Positions 15,675-21,552 of a stretch of DNA of 21,552 nucleotides are shown piece by piece. Origin of the DNA: JBEBXQ01 sp040391535. Lineage in GTDB: Bacteria; Bacteroidota; Bacteroidia; Cytophagales; Spirosomataceae. Location of the stretch: the NCBI GenBank assembly GCA_040391535.1, contig JBEBXQ010000087.1:1-21552 (forward strand), written 5' to 3'. The notes beneath the pieces were generated by a model, which had not been told where the DNA came from, ran no database searches, and saw only the letters and a program-made list of their open reading frames with translations. Within the stretch, counting starts at the first letter, position 1; each line of letters opens with the position of its first letter. Position numbers and translations under genes: made by a program.

Positions 15675-18600
15675 TTAAAATTTAACATTCAGGCCGGCAA
15701 CATACAGTCTGGACAACGGATAAAACCATGCTCCTCCACCTGTCTGCATTTCAGGGTCCCATCCTTTATAATATCCCGAAACGGTAAACAGATTTTCACC
15801 ACTGACGTAGATTCTCACTTTGCTCAGGAATGTTTTTTCCAGCAACTTATCAGGCAGACTATAGCCGATTTGTATATTCTTCAGACGAATAAATGTCGCG
15901 TCTCTCATCCAGTAGTTAATTTTATTGGTATTGTAAAATCCTGAAGAAATGATTGACAATTTCGGAAATGACGCATTAGGGTCAGGATTTGCGTCAGTCC
16001 AGCGGTTTTCATAAGCTTCTCGCTGCACATTTCCGTTATTCTCCAGCGGGAAGAAAAACTGCCCCAGGTTCACCATATCCTTTCTGCCACCCTCACCCTG
16101 CAATAACAGATTGAAGTCAAAACTGCGATACCCCCCGTTGAAACTGAAGGAATAAGTAGTTACCGGTAAAGGCCGGCCAATAATGGTTCTGTCGTAGGTA
16201 GCGTTTACCACACCGTCAGGTACTCCGTCAGGACCGCTGATGTCTTTAAATTTAATGTTTCCGGCATTGGCAAGGAAAGAAAAAGGTTGCGTCGGATAGG
16301 TGGCTACCTCGTCATCACTTACAAACAAACCGTCATGATGATAACCGTAAGCACTTCCGATGGGGTAACCCACAAACAAACCCCTGTTAATATCCCGGTC
16401 GAGATTGGCCAGGTGCTTCACCTTATTATTCACGACTGAAAGCATAGCAGCCACCCCGTAAGAAAAGTCGCCGGATGTGTTCTTATATTTTACATTAAAA
16501 TCCCAGCCTCTGTTTTCTACGGTTCCGGCATTGGTTGCAGAAGGTGTTGCACCCAGCATATTGGACACGGATACATTATAAAGAATGTCAGAAGTAGTCT
16601 TTATAAAATAATCAGCAGTGACAGCCAGCCTGTTATTGAATAAAGCAAGATCAACACCTATATCGGTGATAGCCGTACTTTCCCAGGTGATGTTCTTATT
16701 AGAAATCGTTGTTACCGCCGCTCCGGCATTCAACTCATTACCAAAAGGATAGTTTTGTCCCAAGGCAAGCAGATCCTGGTAGGGATAGTCACCGATGGAC
16801 TGGTTCCCGAGTTTGCCCCAGGAAGCCCTCAGCTTCAGATCGCTTAACCATGCGACCCTGTTTTCCAGAAAATCTTCTTTGATCAATCGCCAGCCGGCAG
16901 AAAACGACGGGAATAAACCCCAGCGGTTGTTTTGCGGAAAACGGGAAGATCCGTCATATCTGAAATTTGCTTCCAGCAGGTATTTTTCCTTATAGTTATA
17001 ATTGGCTCTTCCGAAATAAGAGGCCAGGGTATTCCTTGAGGCATTCCCCCCCTGCCTTCCTCTGGCAGTAGCACCGGCGTCAATTTCATAAATTTCATTA
17101 TTAGGGAAATCATCCCTGTAGGCGCTTATATTTTTCGAATTGTAAGCCTGACCGGAAATCCCTCCTGTTACTGATAAATTATGGTCTCTGAATGATTTAT
17201 GGTATTCCAGAATGGTTTGCAATGTCAGCGCATCGCTTTGCGACCAGGAAGTATTCAGGCTGTTCAATGTAATACCATAAGTGGGTGTAATAGGATAAGT
17301 GGCTACAAATCCTTTATAATCACCGACATTATACGTATACCCGACCTGCCCTGTTATTTTCAGGTCTTTCAGAATATTCCAGGCGAGGCTGGCATTGGTA
17401 TATAAATTGGTACCACCATTGTAAATAAACGACTTGCTGTTCAGATCAGCCTCAGGATGCAACGTTTCATTCCTTCCCCAGAAACCGTCAGGCGTAGCTC
17501 CCGGAATGGCATTGGCATTCCGCATAGCACCACTGACAATACCCCCAAGTCCCGAACCATAAGGCGACGACGGTTGGTTTGATGTTTGTTTAATAGCAGC
17601 CAGCTTTACACTAAAATGCAGCTTTTCATGGAGTCTGGTATCAAGATTAAGACGGATATTGAACCGGTCAGCATCATTCTTCATAATAATCCCCTGCTGG
17701 TTATAGTAACCTGCCGAAAACATATACTGCGTTTGCTGTGTCCCTCCCCTGATAGAAATATCATGCTTGGTTTCAATACCGGATCCTGAGCCAAACAGAT
17801 AGCCGATATGATCAAAATTGGGAAAATCAGGGTCGGTTCCGCTTCTGAATTTCTGAATATCGTCATCAGAATACCTTCTTTGCTGTCCTACATTGGTATA
17901 AGCCTCATTCACCGCCTGCGCATATTCCCAGGAGTTGATCATCTCCGGCATCATGGTCGCCTGATTTTTACCTACATACATATTATAGGTAAATACCGGC
18001 TTACCCACCACCCCTTTTTTAGTTTCGACAAGAATCACCCCATTGGCAGCTTTTGAACCAAAAATAGCCGCTGAAGCTGCATCTTTCAGAATCGAAACAC
18101 TTTCAATATCATTAGGGTCCACGGCATCCAGAGAAGACTCTATGCCATCTACCAATACCAGCGGACTGTTACCGGCCCCACTGAAGGTACCTTGTCCGCG
18201 TATGGTGAGAGATGCCGAATTGCCCGCCGGATTCCCTGAACTCTGCCGAACAGAAATACCACTCATCTGCCCCTGCAGGGCAAGTGAGGCTTTGGTAACC
18301 GTCCTTTTTTCCAGATCTTCACTGTTGACAGTGGCTACTGCTCCGGTCAGATTTACCTTCTTTTGTGTACCATAACCGACCACGACGATTTCTTCCAGTG
18401 CTTTGGTATCGGCTTTCAGAACCACATCCACAGCCGTTCTTGCAGCAACATTAATTTCCTGACTGATATACCCTACGAATGAAAAGACCAGTACGGCATT
18501 TTCATCCGGTACGTTCAGCTCAAAATCACCGCTTGCACGTGTCGTCGTACCTGTCTGTGTACCTTTCAAAACGATATTCACTCCCGGCAGGCCTTCACCG

Positions 18601-19052
18601 TTTTCATCAGCTACTTTGCCAGAGATGACTTTATCAACGGGTTCATTCCGGTCATTTTCTACCTCAGCAGCATTCGTGCGGGGAGATAATTTTCTGACAC
18701 TGATATTATTATTGACTTGCTGATAAGCTATAGCAGAAACACTTGCGACATCATCAAGAATCTGCCCGACCGTATATTTCCCCTGACGTTTACTAAACCG
18801 TGTATGCAGAAACGGGTCGTTTTTATCATAAGTAAAAAGAAAGTCCGTCTTCGATTCAATATCTTTAAATACCGCATAGACAGAAACATTGTCATAGGCT
18901 GCTCTGACGGTTACTTCATGAATACTTTTAGGTTCCTTACTGATCTGATCTTCAGGATCATTTGCTGTGAATCCTGTAAAAGGAACACAGGCCATTATCA
19001 TGATAATACATACCTGAATAACAAGATGTTTGTGGTAAATTAAATTTTTCAT
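15675..19052 (-). CDS. SusC/RagA-family TonB-dependent transporter with STN signalling domain
   Basis: Outer-membrane import channel of 1125 aa. In order: a signal peptide (1-30), an STN secretin/TonB N-terminal domain (about 48-122), a carboxypeptidase-regulatory-like domain (142-213, with ISGKVADENGEGLPGVNI), a TonB-dependent plug (about 220-345, beginning EEIVVVGYGTQKK), and a beta-barrel to the C-terminal Phe of GLNVKF, a normal barrel end. The STN domain is the part that in FecA-type systems contacts the anti-sigma factor, and the fecR and sigma genes lie directly upstream. I use ATG 19052, which gives a clean signal peptide and has AAAGG seven bases upstream. The open frame extends ten codons further, to a TTG at 19082. 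Confidence 0.95.
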   Translation of the reverse strand: MKNLIYHKHLVIQVCIIMIMACVPFTGFTANDPEDQISKEPKSIHEVTVRAAYDNVSVYAVFKDIESKTDFLFTYDKNDPFLHTRFSKRQGKYTVGQILDDVASVSAIAYQQVNNNISVRKLSPRTNAAEVENDRNEPVDKVISGKVADENGEGLPGVNIVLKGTQTGTTTRASGDFELNVPDENAVLVFSFVGYISQEINVAARTAVDVVLKADTKALEEIVVVGYGTQKKVNLTGAVATVNSEDLEKRTVTKASLALQGQMSGISVRQSSGNPAGNSASLTIRGQGTFSGAGNSPLVLVDGIESSLDAVDPNDIESVSILKDAASAAIFGSKAANGVILVETKKGVVGKPVFTYNMYVGKNQATMMPEMINSWEYAQAVNEAYTNVGQQRRYSDDDIQKFRSGTDPDFPNFDHIGYLFGSGSGIETKHDISIRGGTQQTQYMFSAGYYNQQGIIMKNDADRFNIRLNLDTRLHEKLHFSVKLAAIKQTSNQPSSPYGSGLGGIVSGAMRNANAIPGATPDGFWGRNETLHPEADLNSKSFIYNGGTNLYTNASLAWNILKDLKITGQVGYTYNVGDYKGFVATYPITPTYGITLNSLNTSWSQSDALTLQTILEYHKSFRDHNLSVTGGISGQAYNSKNISAYRDDFPNNEIYEIDAGATARGRQGGNASRNTLASYFGRANYNYKEKYLLEANFRYDGSSRFPQNNRWGLFPSFSAGWRLIKEDFLENRVAWLSDLKLRASWGKLGNQSIGDYPYQDLLALGQNYPFGNELNAGAAVTTISNKNITWESTAITDIGVDLALFNNRLAVTADYFIKTTSDILYNVSVSNMLGATPSATNAGTVENRGWDFNVKYKNTSGDFSYGVAAMLSVVNNKVKHLANLDRDINRGLFVGYPIGSAYGYHHDGLFVSDDEVATYPTQPFSFLANAGNIKFKDISGPDGVPDGVVNATYDRTIIGRPLPVTTYSFSFNGGYRSFDFNLLLQGEGGRKDMVNLGQFFFPLENNGNVQREAYENRWTDANPDPNASFPKLSIISSGFYNTNKINYWMRDATFIRLKNIQIGYSLPDKLLEKTFLSKVRIYVSGENLFTVSGYYKGWDPEMQTGGGAWFYPLSRLYVAGLNVKF

Positions 19053-19099
19053 ACTTTTGCCTTTGTAGATTGAACATAACAAATCTGCATATTCTGATC

Positions 19100-19126
19100 A
19101 TTAGAAAGGTTCCGATCCGCTCTAAT
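19100..19126 (-). promoter_or_regulatory. Candidate susC promoter/operator region
   Basis: On the coding strand an ATTAGA...TCTAAT inverted repeat (half-sites 19121-19126 and 19100-19105, 15 bp apart) encloses GGAACC (19113-19108). GGAAC is a common -35 element of ECF sigma promoters. It lies 56 bp before the susC ATG, so a start site between them is feasible. A CAGATTTG sequence (19087-19080) is close to the Bacteroidota vegetative -7 motif and is an alternative. Confidence 0.35.
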
Positions 19127-19142
19127 GGTTAGAATTCATATT

Positions 19143-19190
19143 AAGTCGGAGTTGAGGCCCTTCACTGCTTATCAACTCCGGCTTTTTGTT
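19143..19190. terminator. Hairpin between fecR and susC
   Basis: AAGTCGGAGTTGA (19143-19155) pairs with TCAACTCCGGCTT (19172-19184) across a 16-nt loop. On the plus strand it is fully paired (one G-U) and followed by a T-rich tract. On the minus strand one C-A mismatch appears and the downstream tract is only CTTAATATG. It probably limits transcription from fecR into susC, leaving susC under its own promoter, though its best terminator geometry faces the plus strand. Confidence 0.55.
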
Positions 19191-19220
19191 TAAGCCGGTA
19201 TTTATGCCATATTGTTTCGT

Positions 19221-20243
19221 TTAGAAGGTGATCACTATCTTTTCATTCTCTATCCTATAGCTGAAGCCTTTATTAAAACTGATATCTTTCAGGACATTCT
19301 TCAACACTTCATTCTTATATTTTGCCCGCAATTCCCAGTTTTCCGGAGCTTTTCCTTTGACCTCCACAGACACGTCGTACCACCTCTCAAGCCTGCTTTT
19401 AAAATTTGTAAAATCTGCTCCGTCGAAACTCAGGATACCGTCTTTCCATCCGAACGTATTTTCATATTCAAACCTTTCCTTCCTCAGAAAATCATCATCC
19501 TTTGACGTGATTAACTCTTCCCCGGGGTTCAGCAGTACCATTTGGGTCTGCTCCTTATTCGCTACTTTTACTTTTCCTTCCAGCAAAGCTACTTTCACTT
19601 CCTTGTCATTCTGATAACTGCTGACATTAAAAGATGTGCCGAGCACTTCTACCGTTGATCCATATACTTCTACCACAAATGGCTTTGTGACGTCTTTTTT
19701 TACTTCAAAATAGGCCTCTCCTTCCAGCTGTACTTTTCTGACAGGCCCGGCAAACGAGGCCGCGAAGCGAAGCGTGCTTTCCGCATTGAGCCATACTGAG
19801 CTTCCGTCGGGTAACTGATAGTATTTTTTTTCTCCTTTCTTATTCACCTTTTCAATCCACGGAACAGAGCTAGCCGCCGTTGTATCCTCAAAACGGCCCG
19901 ATATATAGTGACTATCCCACAAATACCATCCCAGCATAAAGAGGCTTACAGAAGCCGCCACTTTAGAGAAAACACCCCAGTTAACTATATTCCTGTGGTT
20001 TTTCTTTACCGCTCCCCCTTCCTCTGCCTGTTTCCAGATATCATTTCCAGTCTCTTCTATTCCGGCAATCTCTGTAGGGTAATCAATATCATCTGTCCAT
20101 ATGGTACGCATATGCTCATACACCAACCTGTTTGATTCTGATAAAGCCAGCCAGGATTCAAACTCCCGTCTTTCATCTTCATCAGCACGGCCGGTCAGAT
20201 ATAAAATCATTAAATGATCTATGTACCCCTCGTTATTATTCAT
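19221..20243 (-). CDS. FecR-type anti-sigma factor
   Basis: Inner-membrane regulator of 340 aa that holds and, on signal, activates the partner ECF sigma factor. A cytoplasmic N-terminal domain (1-85; YLTGRADEDERREFESWL, 15-32) precedes a single membrane segment at about 88-108. The periplasmic FecR domain runs from about 138 to 235 (YQLPDGSSVWLNAESTLRF, then EGEAYFEVKKD and LGTSFNVSSY). A DUF4974-like C-terminal domain (about 268-340) ends in KGFSYRIENEKIVITF; this is the part expected to touch the STN domain of SusC. The start is the ATG at 20243. The gene lies between the sigma and susC genes, as in most Bacteroidota transenvelope signalling loci. Confidence 0.95.
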   Translation of the reverse strand: MNNNEGYIDHLMILYLTGRADEDERREFESWLALSESNRLVYEHMRTIWTDDIDYPTEIAGIEETGNDIWKQAEEGGAVKKNHRNIVNWGVFSKVAASVSLFMLGWYLWDSHYISGRFEDTTAASSVPWIEKVNKKGEKKYYQLPDGSSVWLNAESTLRFAASFAGPVRKVQLEGEAYFEVKKDVTKPFVVEVYGSTVEVLGTSFNVSSYQNDKEVKVALLEGKVKVANKEQTQMVLLNPGEELITSKDDDFLRKERFEYENTFGWKDGILSFDGADFTNFKSRLERWYDVSVEVKGKAPENWELRAKYKNEVLKNVLKDISFNKGFSYRIENEKIVITF

Positions 20244-20559
20244 TTATAAACATCGTTTATATGGGTATAACCAACAAGTCAGGCAAAACCCTTAATCAAA
20301 AACAAAAAAAATATTCTTTTTATACTATCAAACAGAATTTCAGATCACAACAAATCTATTTTACAATATATTATACCAGTTTTCATCTATTACAAAATAG
20401 AATTATCCGTATAAAAAATCTGTTCAGACAGGCCATATATTTATTCAATTTTCTAAAAATCAATATATTACAATATGGAATCAAAACAACAAAAAACTTA
20501 CCTGTATCATTTTTCACAGAATTCAGAAAAGGCAATCTATAGCTGCTGATTATCCCGGA
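20244..20559 (-). other. A/T-rich intergenic region upstream of fecR
   Basis: A 316-bp stretch with no credible gene. It is markedly A/T-richer than the neighbours. On the minus strand it holds TAGATTTG (20358-20351), a perfect match to the Bacteroidota -7 consensus TAnnTTTG, about 110 bp before the fecR ATG. I see no clear -33 TTG at the usual spacing, so a separate fecR promoter is possible but unproven. No strong terminator for the sigma gene is visible. Confidence 0.45.
20351..20358 (-). promoter_or_regulatory. Possible fecR promoter -7 element (TAGATTTG)
   Basis: Matches the Bacteroidota housekeeping -7 motif TAnnTTTG and lies in a plausible position for fecR, but the -33 partner is not evident. 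In A/T-rich DNA such a match can arise by chance. Confidence 0.3.
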
Positions 20560-21135
20560 TTATTTCGATACTTTTTTCAAAGAAAGAAACCTTTCGACAC
20601 AGTTCCTTAAATCTTTTACAGCAAGTTTTAAATGAACTTCCACTGTACGCTCTGATATATTCATTAATTCGGCGACCTGTCTGTAAGTAAACCCTTCTTC
20701 TCTGACCAGCTGAAAAACGATTCTTCTCTTTTCCGGAAAATTCTGTACGATCCTGACCACGTAACGCTGTAGCTCACTTTCTAATAATATCTCATAAGGA
20801 TCTGTTACTTCCTTACGATCCGCCATTTCAAACTCAGGATCATCGGAAAACGGAGAAATTCTTGCATTGTATTTAACGGCATTCAGCGCTTTGTTTTTTA
20901 CGGATTGAAACAGATAGGATTCAAAATAATCCAATCTGAAAACCTCCGTACGGTTACTCAGCAAATGGGTCAGAACGTCAGCTACCACATCTTCAGCCTG
21001 CTCCAATGATAAAACATAGTGCTTCGCAAACCGGACCAGCTTCGGATAATAATGCTTAAAGAACAAATCAAAAGCCTCCTTATTACCCTCAGCAATCAAT
21101 GCAAAGCATAATCTCTTATCATTAAAATTAATCAT
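20560..21135 (-). CDS. ECF-family RNA polymerase sigma factor (FecI-like)
   Basis: Sigma-70 family protein that would direct RNA polymerase to the susC promoter when released or activated through FecR. The 191-aa reading starts MINFNDKRLCFALIAEGNKEAF, the typical opening of Bacteroidota ECF sigma factors. Region 2 includes YYPKLVRFAKHYVLSLEQAEDVVADVL. Region 4 contains the helix-turn-helix YRQVAELMNISERTVEVHLKLAVKDLR. I start at ATG 21135; the frame extends eight codons to a TTG at 21159 (KSIICQS), which does not resemble the family. It is the first gene of the signalling unit and is isolated from the gene to its right by a strong terminator. Confidence 0.93.
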   Translation of the reverse strand: MINFNDKRLCFALIAEGNKEAFDLFFKHYYPKLVRFAKHYVLSLEQAEDVVADVLTHLLSNRTEVFRLDYFESYLFQSVKNKALNAVKYNARISPFSDDPEFEMADRKEVTDPYEILLESELQRYVVRIVQNFPEKRRIVFQLVREEGFTYRQVAELMNISERTVEVHLKLAVKDLRNCVERFLSLKKVSK

Positions 21136-21491
21136 TGACTGACAGATAATGGATTTCAAAAAAACTTCAAAGAAGTATCACTCCAAACCTTCCCAATACT
21201 CTATAGTATCTTGTCGTATATCATAAAAATAATCCGACAACCGTAAAAGCGCATAACGAAACTTATTTTACAATAAGAATCTCTCTTCCAAAATCTACTA
21301 AACCAGGCACGAATTTATGTATTTAAAGTTTAAGAAATAGTATTAATATTCCAATCATCCCACCTTCGGTTTAATAATGCTGCGGTCAATACATTGATAC
21401 AACAGATAAAAAAAACGGCACCGGTTATTATTTAACCTGGTACCGTTTTTCAAATCATTCACTTCTTACAGAAGCGCAGATTGTCGATGCT
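21136..21491 (-). other. Intergenic region upstream of the sigma gene
   Basis: A 356-bp non-coding stretch between the T9SS fragment and the sigma gene. It holds the terminator at 21405-21450. It also has two small inverted repeats: ATACT/AGTAT at 21196-21209, and TTGTCG (21211-21216) with CGACAA (21235-21240). No TAnnTTTG element was found by eye, so the sigma promoter is not assigned. Confidence 0.4.
21405..21450 (-). terminator. Intrinsic terminator of the right-edge gene (bidirectional shape)
   Basis: A stem of AACGGTACCAGGTTA with TAACCGGTGCCGTT on the minus strand (one bulge, one wobble) encloses a short A/T loop and is followed by eight T residues and then ATC. It lies about 40 bases after the stop codon at 21492, so it ends transcription of that gene. 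The plus strand also has five T residues after the stem. Confidence 0.85.
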
Positions 21492-21552
21492 TTAATATTT
21501 AACAATCTTCTTTATGACCAGCTCTCCTTCTTTACTGCTGATCTGAACATGA
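21492..21552 (-). CDS. C-terminal fragment of a probable T9SS-secreted protein
   Basis: Only the last 19 codons lie in the window: HVQISSKEGELVIKKIVKY followed by TAA at 21494-21492. The short beta-strand pattern with glycine and a basic KKIVKY-type end is typical of type IX secretion C-terminal sorting domains, which are cleaved during export. The rest of the protein is outside the window, so its function is unknown. The terminator after it separates it from the sigma/FecR/SusCD locus. Confidence 0.65.
   Translation of the reverse strand, partial: HVQISSKEGELVIKKIVKY

Noticed and set aside
20132..20542. 136-codon plus-strand frame in the A/T-rich gap before fecR
   Set aside because: Lysine/isoleucine/tyrosine-rich composition from A/T-rich DNA, partly antisense to fecR, no domain.

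Overview
The window is bacterial chromosomal DNA of the phylum Bacteroidota. The evidence is a SusC/SusD outer-membrane pair, a FecI-like sigma factor with a FecR-type anti-sigma factor (including a DUF4974-like tail), A/T-rich leaders with weak Shine-Dalgarno signals, and a fragment at the right edge that looks like a type IX secretion C-terminal signal. Twin-arginine Gfo/Idh proteins and a PVC-type propeller protein ending in azurin fit environmental Cytophagales or Chitinophagales (for example Dyadobacter- or Spirosoma-like) better than gut Bacteroides. The genus is a guess. Every convincing gene lies on the minus strand, so the biological order runs from right to left.

Layout in transcription order. 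(1) 21492-21552: the last 19 codons of a probable T9SS-exported protein, followed by a strong hairpin terminator. (2) 21135-19221: ECF sigma factor and FecR anti-sigma factor. (3) 19052-14022: a SusC transporter carrying an STN signalling domain, and its SusD lipoprotein. (4) 13868-9833: secreted FGE-fold protein, Tat-type Gfo/Idh protein, cytosolic Gfo/Idh dehydrogenase and PIG-L deacetylase. (5) 9630-9833: a 204-bp non-coding element with 13-bp terminal inverted repeats and a perfect 7-bp target duplication, read here as a MITE inserted between the PIG-L and NagB-like genes. (6) 9592-26: divergent NagB-like protein, a 1007-residue SGNH-like/propeller/azurin lipoprotein, a second Tat-type Gfo/Idh paralogue, a class I aldolase, another Gfo/Idh dehydrogenase, a PfkB kinase and an NCS1 permease.

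Inferred working model: a substrate at the cell surface is bound by SusD and imported by SusC. The STN domain reports transport through FecR to the sigma factor, which raises susCD expression. In the periplasm, two Tat-exported Gfo/Idh proteins and the cupredoxin-tailed lipoprotein may oxidise or bind the substrate. The NCS1 permease would bring a small product inside. There a PIG-L deacetylase, a NagB-like deaminase/isomerase, two Gfo/Idh dehydrogenases, a PfkB kinase and a class I aldolase form the parts list of a deacetylate, deaminate/oxidise, phosphorylate and cleave route. No glycoside hydrolase is present. An N-acetylated amino sugar, cyclitol or related glycoside is the likeliest type of substrate, but the sequence does not identify it.

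The most notable new observation is the MITE-like insertion. Conceptual removal of it plus one target copy restores a 29-bp gap, and the PIG-L stop codon is the same with or without the element.
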